A DNA stretch of 37,225 nt from a virus. The position numbers and the translations under genes are program-made. The stretch spans positions 1 to 37,225 of IMG/VR virus record IMGVR_UViG_3300044640_000106, one strand, 5' to 3'. The notes under the pieces are model-generated. The model worked only from the letters and a program-made list of their open reading frames with translations, was not told where the DNA came from and did no database searches. Shown here in pieces: positions 24,859-32,081 of this stretch; positions within the stretch are counted from its first letter, which is position 1; every line of letters begins with the position of its first letter.

Positions 24859-24891
24859 ACATGTATTGACACTAAGAAATCGGAGTTAAAA

Positions 24892-25149
24892 ATGAAAGCA
24901 TTGAAAGCATATTTGGACCGTAAGAACGCATACGCTACGATCTTTGGCGCCAAAGCACTTACGTTAGACAGTGCAGTTGATCGTCAGGCTATTGCCGATA
25001 GTATCGATTGTGATTTGAGTCCTGAAAATTTGACTTGCGATGGTGAATTGCCCCGCAGTCTTGTTCAAGCCCGTTATAAGGAATTGACTAATGCGGCACG
25101 TGAGTTGCAAAAATTAGACCCATCTGTAAAATTTTATGAGTTTGCCTAA
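24892..25149 (+). CDS. Small protein, unknown function (85 aa)
   Basis: Not recognised. The start MKALKAYLDRKNAYATIFG is set by CGGAG 6 bases upstream and by the promoter, whose start site lies downstream of any longer frame. The product is mixed helical and acidic in the middle (IADSIDCDLSPENLTCDGELP), with a C-terminal helix (LTNAARELQKL). Only two Cys residues, which are 9 apart. It sits between two promoters of the same type as a single-gene unit. Confidence 0.7.
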   Translation: MKALKAYLDRKNAYATIFGAKALTLDSAVDRQAIADSIDCDLSPENLTCDGELPRSLVQARYKELTNAARELQKLDPSVKFYEFA

Positions 25150-25157
25150 TTTAAGGC

Positions 25158-25186
25158 TTGACATTAATTCAAAACCCTGTTATATT
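25158..25186 (+). promoter_or_regulatory. Sigma70-type promoter of the MoxR gene
   Basis: GGCTTGACA, a 17-base spacer starting TTAATTCA, then TATATT. The leader of about 25 bases has AAAGGAG (25203-25209) ahead of ATG 25219. Confidence 0.8.
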
Positions 25187-25218
25187 ACATATATTGTTAA
25201 ACAAAGGAGCAACTAACA

Positions 25219-26319
25219 ATGTCTCACGTATCTGATAATCTCACAATTACTTCTGTTCAGGCCCGCAAGGCAATTCTGACAGCATTCAAAGCAAAGCGAC
25301 CCGTTTTTCTTTGGGGACCTCCCGGCATCGGTAAGTCGGAAGTCGTAGAAGAAATCACTAACGAACTTAGTGGTGCTATGATTGACTTGCGTATGGCGCA
25401 GATGGAACCAACTGATATTCGTGGTATCCCTTACTTCAATAAAGAAATCAACAAGATGGACTGGGCTGAGCCTGTCGATCTTCCTAGCGAAGAATTCGCT
25501 AAAGACTACCCTATCGTAGTTCTCTTCCTCGATGAAATGAACTCTGCACCCCCTGCAGTGCAAGCGGCTGGCTATCAACTTATTCTTAACCGTCGTGTAG
25601 GTAAGTACAAGTTGCCTGATAACGTTGTTATTGTTGCCGCAGGTAATCGTGACAGTGACAAGGGTGTTACGTATCGTATGCCGATGCCCCTTGCTAATCG
25701 TTTCATTCACATTGAAATGCGTCCCGACTTTACTTCATGGCAGAATTGGGCTGTAAACAAGAACATTCACAAGGACGTTGTTGGTTATCTGTCTTTTGCA
25801 AAGCAGGACCTCTATGATTTTGATGCAAAGTCTTCAAGCCGTGCATTTGCTACTCCCCGTTCGTGGTGTTTCGTTAGCGATTTGCTTGATGACGAAGACA
25901 ACACTGATACTGATACATTGTTCAATCTTGTTGCAGGTTCAGTTGGTGATGGTCTTGCTACAAAGTTTATGGCACACCGCAAGGTTGCAGGTCGTATGCC
26001 TAACCCAACTGACATTCTGTCAGGTAAGGTAACTGAACTCAACGTTAAAGAAATCAGTGCGATGTACTCACTCACTGTTTCTATGTGCTATGAACTCAAG
26101 GATTCACTTGAGAACAAGACTGCTGATCGTAAGCAGTTTCACGAAATGGCTGACAACTTCTTCTCATACATGATGAAGAATTTCGAAACTGAACTTGTTG
26201 TTATGGGTGCTAAGATTGCGCTTAAGACTTACAAGTTGCCGATTGAGCCTTCTCAATTGAAGAACTTTGACGAGTTTCACAAGAAGTACGGCAAGTACAT
26301 TGTGGAAGCAGGCAACTAA
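25219..26319 (+). CDS. MoxR-type AAA+ ATPase
   Basis: A 366-residue AAA+ protein. Walker A is GPPGIGKS (G33-S40), Walker B is VLFLDEMN (D105, E106), sensor 1 is VIVAAGNRDSD and the following PLANRF supplies the arginine-finger region. TDIRGIPYF and the insertion before Walker B are typical of MoxR enzymes. The C-terminal lid and a helical domain follow. MoxR ATPases act as chaperones with a VWA-domain partner, loading metal or remodelling complexes. Such a partner is encoded at 26690. It has a strong promoter and RBS, and its codons are more C-ending than in the cassette genes, suggesting high expression. A strong hairpin follows the stop. Confidence 0.92.
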   Translation: MSHVSDNLTITSVQARKAILTAFKAKRPVFLWGPPGIGKSEVVEEITNELSGAMIDLRMAQMEPTDIRGIPYFNKEINKMDWAEPVDLPSEEFAKDYPIVVLFLDEMNSAPPAVQAAGYQLILNRRVGKYKLPDNVVIVAAGNRDSDKGVTYRMPMPLANRFIHIEMRPDFTSWQNWAVNKNIHKDVVGYLSFAKQDLYDFDAKSSSRAFATPRSWCFVSDLLDDEDNTDTDTLFNLVAGSVGDGLATKFMAHRKVAGRMPNPTDILSGKVTELNVKEISAMYSLTVSMCYELKDSLENKTADRKQFHEMADNFFSYMMKNFETELVVMGAKIALKTYKLPIEPSQLKNFDEFHKKYGKYIVEAGN

Positions 26320-26332
26320 ATAGTTGCTCCTA

Positions 26333-26373
26333 GAGGGGGTAGGGTACGAGACATACTCTATCCCCTCGCTTTT
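26333..26373 (+). terminator. 14-bp hairpin between MoxR and the acidic protein
   Basis: GAGGGGGTAGGGTA (26333-26346) pairs fully with TACTCTATCCCCTC (26354-26367), with two G-U pairs and a 7-base loop, followed by GCTTTTATT. It is probably a terminator or attenuator limiting read-through into the gene at 26386, which has no promoter of its own in the gap. Confidence 0.75.
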
Positions 26374-26385
26374 ATTAGGATTTAT

Positions 26386-26628
26386 ATGTCTGATACAGAA
26401 AAGAAGAAACTAGAAGTTGTATTTGCGCCCGGGTGCTTTGATGACTTTGAAGGATCGCAGGAAGAACTAGATGATCTAGTAGCAGAAATTAGTCGCCTAG
26501 TTGAATCTGGTGAAATGTTTGAGCAAGCAGGGTCCATGGTCCTTTCCGACATGGACCTTTCCGATGAAGAGGTTGAAGAACTTCTAATTGATTTAGATGA
26601 TGAAAAATCTATCCGCTCGGTACATTAA
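26386..26628 (+). CDS. Acidic small protein between MoxR and VWA genes
   Basis: An 80-residue, very acidic protein (clusters DDFEGSQEELDDLV, MDLSDEEVEELLIDLDDE). It starts at ATG 26386 with TAGGA upstream and is predicted to be helical at the C-terminus. Its position between the ATPase and its VWA partner suggests it belongs to the same complex, perhaps as an adaptor or inhibitor (inference). An acidic DNA-mimic role is possible but not shown. No known family recognised. Confidence 0.7.
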   Translation: MSDTEKKKLEVVFAPGCFDDFEGSQEELDDLVAEISRLVESGEMFEQAGSMVLSDMDLSDEEVEELLIDLDDEKSIRSVH

Positions 26629-26632
26629 AGGC

Positions 26633-26661
26633 TTGACATTTAATCCATTCCTTGCTATAAT
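26633..26661 (+). promoter_or_regulatory. Consensus sigma70 promoter of the VWA gene
   Basis: Perfect TTGACA, 17-base spacer (starts TTTAATCCA), perfect TATAAT. The leader has GAAGGAG before ATG 26690. It is the best sigma70 match in the window. Confidence 0.85.
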
Positions 26662-26689
26662 TAAAACATAATCAATCGAAGGAGTTTTT

Positions 26690-27988
26690 ATGAGCGATGT
26701 AATTTCCCCCGCTAAAAAGAAAAAGCGCACCCGTAGCAAGAAGTTTGAAAATCTTATTGGACCAATGGATCCTAAGATTGACAATCTCGCACGTGAACGA
26801 TTGATTACTGCACGTATCGGCTTACTGTTGCGTCATTCTTTCTTTGGCAATCTTGCAACCCGTCTCACTCTCATTAATGCTGATGAGTGGTGTTCGACTG
26901 CGGCAACTGATGGTCAAAAGTTCTATTACAACTCTCGTTTCATTATGATGTTGAAGCCTAAGGAAGTTGAATTCCTCGTAGGTCACGAAGTATTGCACGT
27001 TGTTTATGATCACATTGGTCGTCGTGGTACACGTGACCCTGAAATGTTTAACATTGCAAATGACTATGCTGTTAACGCAGACTTGAAGCGTCATAAAGTT
27101 GGCGAGTTTATCACTACTGTCCCTTGTCTCTATGAATCAAAGTATGACGGTCCATCTTCTGAGGAAATCTATGATGACCTCATGAAGAATGTCAAGTACA
27201 TTTCTATGGACGATCTTATTGACAAGATGCTTGACGATCACCTTGATGGTGAAGGTGATAGTGACTCTGATAGCGACGGTGATGGTGACAAAGAAGGCAA
27301 AGGCAAGCGCCCGCAAATGTCTGATGAAGAACGTGAACGTGTTCGTCAGGAAGTAAAGCAGGCTATCATCAATGCCGCATCATCGGCAGAAGCAGGTCAA
27401 CTCCCACTAGGTGTTGAGCGTATGATTAAGCAGATGACTGATCCAATCATGCCTTGGCGTGAACTCATTCAGACTAATCTGACTAGTGCTATTCGTTCAG
27501 ACTATTCTTGGATGCGCCCATCACGCCGTTCTTGGCACATGGATGCTATCATGCCCGGCATGAATCCCGGTGAAGAGATTGACGTTACTGTTGCTATCGA
27601 CATGTCAGGTTCTATTTCTGCAAAGCAAGCACAAGGCTTCTTGTCAGAAGTTGCAGGCATGATGGAAGCATTTGATGGTTACAAGGTCCATGTGTTCTGC
27701 TTTGATACTGAAATCTATAACCCACAAGATTTCAATTCAGAGAACATGGACACTATTGAAACTTACGAGCCTAAAGGTGGCGGTGGTACTGACTTTGATG
27801 CAATCTTTAAGTATCTTAAAGAAGAAGCGATTGATCCTAAACGTTTGATTGTCTTCACTGATGGATATCCTTTTGGTTCTTGGGGTGATGCTGATTATTG
27901 TGATACGACTTGGATCATTCACGGTGACCCTAATCCAAATCCCCCTTTCGGGACATATGCGATTTATGACGATCATAAAAAGCATTGA
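26690..27988 (+). CDS. Metallopeptidase-like plus VWA domain protein (MoxR partner)
   Basis: A 432-residue two-domain protein. The N-terminus has a basic patch (KKKKRTRSKK). FLVGHEVLHVVYDH carries HEXXH (H99, E100, H103) with H108 downstream, as in the DUF2201-type metallopeptidase-like domain. An acidic Asp/Ser/Gly linker (about 183-206) follows. The C-terminal VWA-like domain has MIDAS residues in VAIDMSGSIS (D304, S306, S308), with the later GGGGTDFDAIF and FTDGYPFG loops. The same pairing with MoxR ATPases is known in bacteria. Whether the peptidase site is active is open. The C-terminus overlaps the next gene by 32 bases. Confidence 0.88.
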   Translation: MSDVISPAKKKKRTRSKKFENLIGPMDPKIDNLARERLITARIGLLLRHSFFGNLATRLTLINADEWCSTAATDGQKFYYNSRFIMMLKPKEVEFLVGHEVLHVVYDHIGRRGTRDPEMFNIANDYAVNADLKRHKVGEFITTVPCLYESKYDGPSSEEIYDDLMKNVKYISMDDLIDKMLDDHLDGEGDSDSDSDGDGDKEGKGKRPQMSDEERERVRQEVKQAIINAASSAEAGQLPLGVERMIKQMTDPIMPWRELIQTNLTSAIRSDYSWMRPSRRSWHMDAIMPGMNPGEEIDVTVAIDMSGSISAKQAQGFLSEVAGMMEAFDGYKVHVFCFDTEIYNPQDFNSENMDTIETYEPKGGGGTDFDAIFKYLKEEAIDPKRLIVFTDGYPFGSWGDADYCDTTWIIHGDPNPNPPFGTYAIYDDHKKH

Positions 27989-28226
27989 AGAAATAACTAT
28001 CTTTGAAAGCCCAGACGGTGGTCGGACGGTCTACTCACGTAAGAGTGGATCGTCCAATCGTACTCTAGTAAGTAAGGATCCTCAGTTAATTCTCGAAGAG
28101 GAAGAGGCTGCTAAGTGGGTTAAGTGGAAAGATATTCTACGTGAAGCAAAAGATAATACAACACTGACTGATGCTATTGAACGTGTAGAGGTACTATATG
28201 CCCTTCTCAAAAAAGAAACAAGTTAA
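27957..28226 (+). CDS. Small conserved-looking protein, unknown function
   Basis: An 89-residue product if started at 27957 (CGGGA 5 bases upstream) or 86 if at 27966. The longer open frame runs inside the VWA gene and is not real. It begins MRFMTIIKSIEEITIFESPDGGRTVYS, a beta-type head, followed by an acidic helix (LILEEEEAAKWVKWKDIL) and a helical tail. Its end overlaps the next gene by 29 bases, and with the upstream overlap this indicates coupled translation from the VWA transcript. Function unknown. Confidence 0.65.
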   Translation: MRFMTIIKSIEEITIFESPDGGRTVYSRKSGSSNRTLVSKDPQLILEEEEAAKWVKWKDILREAKDNTTLTDAIERVEVLYALLKKETS

Positions 28227-28572
28227 TCATTTTATTGCAATGTGGGACATGCAAGGTCTTGAATGCATCTTTGATGTTAACGACCACATGACACAATATA
28301 ATGAATGGGAAAAACAAAAGATTGTTTCCATTCTTAAAGAAGAACGAGAACCAAATAAGCCTCAGGGTATTCCATTGCAAATGATGATACTTCGGGCTAG
28401 AGCAAATAGTCAACGTTCGTATGAGATTTACGAATTTACATCACTAGTATCAATGGAAGAAGTTAAAGAAGCATTTGACTCTAATCCTCAACCTTTAGTA
28501 GAATGGATTAGAGATAATGGTAAAAAAGTTTATAGCGACTATGTTAAACAGGATAGAAAGATGATTGCATGA
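28198..28572 (+). CDS. Unknown protein (124 aa)
   Basis: Not recognised. It starts with MPFSKKKQVNHFIAMWDMQGLE and is predicted alpha/beta with a helix-rich middle (NEWEKQKIVSILKEE) and an end rich in Lys and Asp. It overlaps the previous gene by 29 bases and the next by ATGA. The compact overlap pattern matches structural or regulatory gene runs in T4-like phages. Confidence 0.65.
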   Translation: MPFSKKKQVNHFIAMWDMQGLECIFDVNDHMTQYNEWEKQKIVSILKEEREPNKPQGIPLQMMILRARANSQRSYEIYEFTSLVSMEEVKEAFDSNPQPLVEWIRDNGKKVYSDYVKQDRKMIA

Positions 28573-29003
28573 TGTATATCGGCACAAGTTTAGGTGGATG
28601 CTTGCAATCATTGATGGCAGGTGAAGTGTCCATCGATGACGTTTTATTGATTGTTACACGTACTCGTGCTCCTACATTTGAAAAGTATATTGGGATAGTG
28701 TCAAGTTACATTACATATGGCAATCCAAATTCACGCAACAGCAATCTTTACGAACTTTCTCATTATTCTAATGATGATGTAATTGACATGGCAACAAAGT
28801 TGTGGTATACAGGTAAGATACATCAACCACGTGTTGGAGTATCAGATAGTGGCAGTGACATGTCCGGTTATTCGCATATTGAGTTAGCCGGTAATCTTTG
28901 GCTTGAAATTATCCCACCTCAATATATGAATAATCCAGCGGTAAAGGACCTTTGGGATAAGGTAAAAATGACAGTGATGTTGACTAATGAAAACCATCGA
29001 TGA
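28569..29003 (+). CDS. Conserved phage-type protein, unknown function (144 aa)
   Basis: MMYIGTSLGGCLQSLMAGEVSIDDVLLIVTRTRAP opens a likely alpha/beta fold. KLWYTGKIHQPR and NLWLEIIPP are distinctive. I recall similar proteins in T4-like marine phages without a function, but cannot verify this here. It starts in an ATGA overlap and ends 17 bases inside the next gene. No membrane segment or signal peptide. Confidence 0.65.
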   Translation: MMYIGTSLGGCLQSLMAGEVSIDDVLLIVTRTRAPTFEKYIGIVSSYITYGNPNSRNSNLYELSHYSNDDVIDMATKLWYTGKIHQPRVGVSDSGSDMSGYSHIELAGNLWLEIIPPQYMNNPAVKDLWDKVKMTVMLTNENHR

Positions 29004-29235
29004 TATCAATGTACATACTTGGTTTACTGAACGGGAACTAGACTATGTTCCCGGTCATTTTGTAGTGGTTAACACACCTGTACAAGATGAAACAAAGATG
29101 TGGATTCTAGAGAGATTAACAGGTAGATTTGCTATAGTGTTAAACAATGACGGATCATTTTTGGCATCAGATAACTTATATCCTGCTTTTGAAGACCCAA
29201 AAGAAGCAGTTTTTTACGAACTAACTTGGTCGTGA
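28987..29235 (+). CDS. Unknown protein (82 aa)
   Basis: A small acidic protein, MKTIDDINVHTWFTERELDYV at the start and FEDPKEAVFYELTWS at the end, predicted as a compact alpha/beta fold. It overlaps the previous gene by 17 bases. It is the last gene of the VWA-led transcription unit; a 66-base gap with a new promoter follows. Confidence 0.6.
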   Translation: MKTIDDINVHTWFTERELDYVPGHFVVVNTPVQDETKMWILERLTGRFAIVLNNDGSFLASDNLYPAFEDPKEAVFYELTWS

Positions 29236-29244
29236 ATAAAAAAA

Positions 29245-29271
29245 ATATAGCACCTATATCTGTATTAAATA
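29245..29271 (+). promoter_or_regulatory. Inverted repeat plus late-type box before the folA-thyA operon
   Basis: ATATAG-CAC-CTATAT (29245-29259) is a perfect 6-base inverted repeat. TATTAAATACT (29263-29273) next to it resembles the late box, with a predicted start near 29277. AAGGAG (29289-29294) serves ATG 29302. The dyad could be an operator, but it is short and AT-rich. Confidence 0.45.
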
Positions 29272-29301
29272 CTTACGTTAAAACACACAAGGAGAAACAA
29301 T

Positions 29302-30024
29302 ATGAGTTTTTTACGACACGTTGGTAAACACGGAGATCGCAAGGTTGCAATTATTTTCCGTGAAGTTCCGGGCGAGCCTCATATGTGTTTGGTTACATAT
29401 ACCGAACTATTGAATAAGCACATTCACGACCCTATGATTAAGTGTATTGAAAGCGATATTGGTCAAAACAGTACTAATCTTGCTGATGCACTAAATCGTT
29501 CATATACTAATGATGGTACTATCATCCTTCAGAAGTTACATGCTGAAGGTCAGTTAAAGAAGGTTAACACTGAACAAGTTGTTATGACCCCTGCACCAAA
29601 CGTTAGGATTAAGTTGAATGAACTCAACAAGATCCTTGATGAAATGGAAATGGGCGAAGCCGCTGTGAAGAAGTTAGCCGAAATGGATAAGAGCATGGGA
29701 ATGCAGAATCCAGTAGACGTTGCAAGACGTATGCGCGGTGATGCGATGCCAGATTCAATCACACAAAATCAAAGTTCACTTGTTGGTGCAGTAGATGCAC
29801 TAGGTGACAGTCAACTTGCTAATACATTTAGAATGCAAGCCGAAAAGATGGAACGTGAAGCAAGTGGTTTAATGGCCGAAGCAAAGCGTCTACTATCTGA
29901 AGCGGCAGCACTTGAGCCGGCACCAGTTAAGGTTCCTGCAAAGCGTGGTCCTAAGCCTAAGTCAGCATCAATAGATGCGACACCTACACGTACTAGTAAG
30001 GCTAAGAAGGTAAATGTCGCCTGA
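29302..30024 (+). CDS. Phage protein with helical centre and basic Lys/Pro tail
   Basis: A 240-residue protein. The N-terminal third (MSFLRHVGKHGDRKVAIIFREVPGE...) is a compact alpha/beta domain. Long helices follow (KLNELNKILDEMEMGEAAVKKLAEMDK; TFRMQAEKMEREASGLMAEAKRLLSEAAAL), probably coiled coil. The tail (about 210-240) is rich in Lys, Pro, Ala and Thr (VPAKRGPKPKSASI), like AT-hook or histone-tail nucleic acid binders. The start has AAGGAG 7 bases upstream. A nucleoid-like or DNA-handling role is inference. It overlaps the next gene by 11 bases. Confidence 0.65.
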   Translation: MSFLRHVGKHGDRKVAIIFREVPGEPHMCLVTYTELLNKHIHDPMIKCIESDIGQNSTNLADALNRSYTNDGTIILQKLHAEGQLKKVNTEQVVMTPAPNVRIKLNELNKILDEMEMGEAAVKKLAEMDKSMGMQNPVDVARRMRGDAMPDSITQNQSSLVGAVDALGDSQLANTFRMQAEKMEREASGLMAEAKRLLSEAAALEPAPVKVPAKRGPKPKSASIDATPTRTSKAKKVNVA

Positions 30025-30310
30025 ATTTATCCAGAAATGGGAAAGTTTACTTGAAGACGTTGATAAGCAAAAAATTCCAGTTGAGTTTATTAAAAAGTTA
30101 GTTGTTAAACTTGTTGGTAAGAAACAACAAACTATCAATATTGAAAAGTTACTAAGCCAGGGACTAGACCCGGATCAAATTGAGGAAGCCATTAGCAGAA
30201 AACTTATGGAACTTGACGATCAGGTCAATAGCATTGAATTCATACTCAATGTTCAAAGCATAGCAGATACAGTACAACCAGAAACAGACCGTTTATTAAA
30301 TAAATTATGA
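30014..30310 (+). CDS. Small helical phage protein, unknown function (98 aa)
   Basis: A 98-residue protein, MSPEFIQKWESLLEDVDKQK at the start, with a probable helix-turn-helix-like middle (TINIEKLLSQGLDPDQIEEAISRKL) and a helical end. The DPDQIEEAI pattern is reminiscent of a sigma- or regulator-type recognition helix, but I do not recognise the family. It overlaps the upstream gene by 11 bases and folA by 4 (ATGA), so it belongs to the same operon. Confidence 0.65.
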   Translation: MSPEFIQKWESLLEDVDKQKIPVEFIKKLVVKLVGKKQQTINIEKLLSQGLDPDQIEEAISRKLMELDDQVNSIEFILNVQSIADTVQPETDRLLNKL

Positions 30311-30762
30311 AATTAATTGTAGCATGTGATCCGAAAGGTGGAATAGGCTACAACAACAAGTTGCCCTGGATTAACATCCGGGGCGATTTGCCAAGATTCA
30401 AGGCGTTAACTGACAATGGTGTTGTTGTTATGGGCCGCAATACTTGGGAGAGTTTACCGAAGAAACCATTAATAGGTAGACTTAATTTTGTTGTAACTAG
30501 TCAAACACTTACTTTGCCATTTGGTGCCATTCAAGTACCAAACTTAAATCACTTTAGTGAATACAAAAATGTTTGGCTAATTGGCGGTGCCCAACTAATC
30601 AATAGTAGTTGGCATTTGGTTGACGAAGTTCATCTAACAAAAACAGTATCCCAATATACTTGCGATTCGTTTATTGATTTGCTATACTTAGAAAACAATT
30701 ATACAATGACACGTAGTGAATTCAACGGAGATCATATATATCAGATATGGAATAAGAAATGA
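30307..30762 (+). CDS. folA: Dihydrofolate reductase
   Basis: A 151-residue DHFR, normal length for the bacterial or phage enzyme. LIVACDPKGGIGYNNKLPW is the start, D27 (in IRGDLPRFK) is the catalytic acid and F31 matches the substrate pocket. VVVMGRNTWESLPKKPL is the NADPH site and VWLIGGAQLIN the Gly-Gly segment. It recycles dihydrofolate produced by the adjacent thymidylate synthase. It overlaps both neighbours (ATGA). A TTAAATA ends 5 bases before its ATG but overlaps the upstream stop and may be chance. Confidence 0.93.
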   Translation: MKLIVACDPKGGIGYNNKLPWINIRGDLPRFKALTDNGVVVMGRNTWESLPKKPLIGRLNFVVTSQTLTLPFGAIQVPNLNHFSEYKNVWLIGGAQLINSSWHLVDEVHLTKTVSQYTCDSFIDLLYLENNYTMTRSEFNGDHIYQIWNKK

Positions 30763-31658
30763 AACAGTATCACGACCTACTTACAGATATATTAGAAAAT
30801 GGCGAAAGCAAAGATGATCGTACCAAAGTAGGCACAATCAGTGTTTTTGGTCGTCAATTAAGATTTGATTTACGTGAAGGGTTTCCTGCTGTTACTACTA
30901 AGAAACTTGCATGGAAAGCATGTGTAGGTGAATTGCTTTGGTTCATTGAAGGCTCAAGCGATGAACGTAGACTAGCAGAAATCACACACGGTGATCCAAA
31001 AGGTAAAGTGACTATATGGACACCAAATGCTCTTGCACCCTATTGGAAGCCTAAGGCTACGTTTGAAGGTGATCTTGGTCGTGTATACGGAGTACAGTGG
31101 CGACACTGGAACAAATATCGTGTAGAGAAAGATATGGGTCCTGCGCACAAAGGTGGCACCCGACTTGCAGTAGACAACATTGAAGTTGATCAATTGGCAA
31201 ATCTAATTGATGGACTCAAGAATGATCCAAATGGTCGCAGACATATTCTATCAGCATGGAACGTTAGCGAACTAGATCAAATGGCATTGCCACCGTGTCA
31301 TGTTATGAGTCAATTCTATGTCAACAAAAAGAAAGAACTATCTTGTCATATGTACCAGCGCAGTGTAGATGTTTTCTTGGGTTTACCTTTTAACATCGCT
31401 AGTTATGCACTTCTCACTCATTTACTTGCACAAGTTTGTGATTTGAAAGTTGGCGAACTTATTATTTCAACAGGCGATACTCACATTTATACTAATCACG
31501 TTGAACAAGTTAAAGAACAACTATCACGTGAAAGTTACCCAAATCCAACATTATCTTTGAATAAAGAAATAAAAGATATTGACAAATTCACAATATCTGA
31601 TATAGTGTTAATTGACTACAAGAGTCATGGTACTATTAAGGCTGAAATGGCAGTATGA
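30759..31658 (+). CDS. thyA: Thymidylate synthase
   Basis: A 299-residue ThyA-type enzyme making dTMP from dUMP and methylene-tetrahydrofolate. The catalytic Cys is in ALPPCHVMSQF (C180). DVFLGLPFNIASYALL carries N212, equivalent to the Asn of E. coli TS that selects dUMP, so it is not a dCMP hydroxymethylase, which has Asp there. DLGRVYGVQWRHW and GDTHIYTNH are also canonical. An insertion (residues about 126-140, EKDMGPAHKGGTRLA) is longer than in E. coli. With folA it supplies thymidine for an AT-rich genome. Confidence 0.95.
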   Translation: MKQYHDLLTDILENGESKDDRTKVGTISVFGRQLRFDLREGFPAVTTKKLAWKACVGELLWFIEGSSDERRLAEITHGDPKGKVTIWTPNALAPYWKPKATFEGDLGRVYGVQWRHWNKYRVEKDMGPAHKGGTRLAVDNIEVDQLANLIDGLKNDPNGRRHILSAWNVSELDQMALPPCHVMSQFYVNKKKELSCHMYQRSVDVFLGLPFNIASYALLTHLLAQVCDLKVGELIISTGDTHIYTNHVEQVKEQLSRESYPNPTLSLNKEIKDIDKFTISDIVLIDYKSHGTIKAEMAV

Positions 31659-31900
31659 AAACAATAAAATTTATTGCTCATGAATTCAGAATGGGAGACG
31701 TAGACGATCCAGACTTATATGCCGCTCAACCTTTAATAGAGTGGGAAAAGTCAGAACCCGGTCAATGGTTAATGAAAAATTCTGATCCTACTCCTGAATG
31801 GAACAGAGTACATGATATGTCTACTTATGGTTATCGTTATGCAATCAAAGGATTTCTCACTCCTGAGAAATATACATATTGGAAATTGAAGTATGACTAG
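31655..31900 (+). CDS. Small conserved phage-type protein (81 aa)
   Basis: MKTIKFIAHEFRMGDVDDPDLYAAQPLIEW opens an acidic, aromatic protein. RVHDMSTYGYRYAIKGFLTPEKYTYWKL ends it. I recall similar small proteins in T4-like phages, without known function. It overlaps thyA by ATGA and the next gene by 8 bases. Confidence 0.65.
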   Translation: MKTIKFIAHEFRMGDVDDPDLYAAQPLIEWEKSEPGQWLMKNSDPTPEWNRVHDMSTYGYRYAIKGFLTPEKYTYWKLKYD

Positions 31901-32081
31901 AGAAGAAATCATTAATAATATGTGCTTCACTTATCGGCACGATTACGGACTCACTATCAGTGAAGACGATAAAATGTACACGTTGAATAGTGGTGTCACT
32001 GAACTTGAGCGAAAAGGTATTTGGAATACTATGGCTCAAATCTTTGACAATGATATTGCACCTTATATGGAATTTAAATGA
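31893..32081 (+). CDS. Unknown small protein (62 aa)
   Basis: A short acidic protein, MTREEIINNMCFTYRHDYGLTI at the start. It overlaps thyA's neighbour by 8 bases and the epimerase start by ATGA, and this chain of overlaps is the main evidence that it is translated. Not recognised; predicted alpha/beta. Confidence 0.55.
   Translation: MTREEIINNMCFTYRHDYGLTISEDDKMYTLNSGVTELERKGIWNTMAQIFDNDIAPYMEFK

Noticed and set aside
24826-24891. Earlier TTG start for the 85-residue gene
   Set aside because: The region is the promoter itself; the RBS CGGAG and ATG 24892 are better.
25213-25710. 165-residue open frame on the minus strand
   Set aside because: Lies opposite the Walker A and B region of the MoxR gene; composition is a reverse shadow and it has no initiation signals.
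27849-27956. Hydrophobic N-terminal extension of the 27957 gene
   Set aside because: It is the out-of-frame reading of the VWA coding sequence; no RBS at its start.
30759-31658. dCMP/dUMP hydroxymethylase instead of thymidylate synthase (hypermodified DNA)
   Set aside because: N212 is the TS-type Asn; hydroxymethylases of dCMP carry Asp. A dUMP hydroxymethylase is not fully excluded but lacks any support here.
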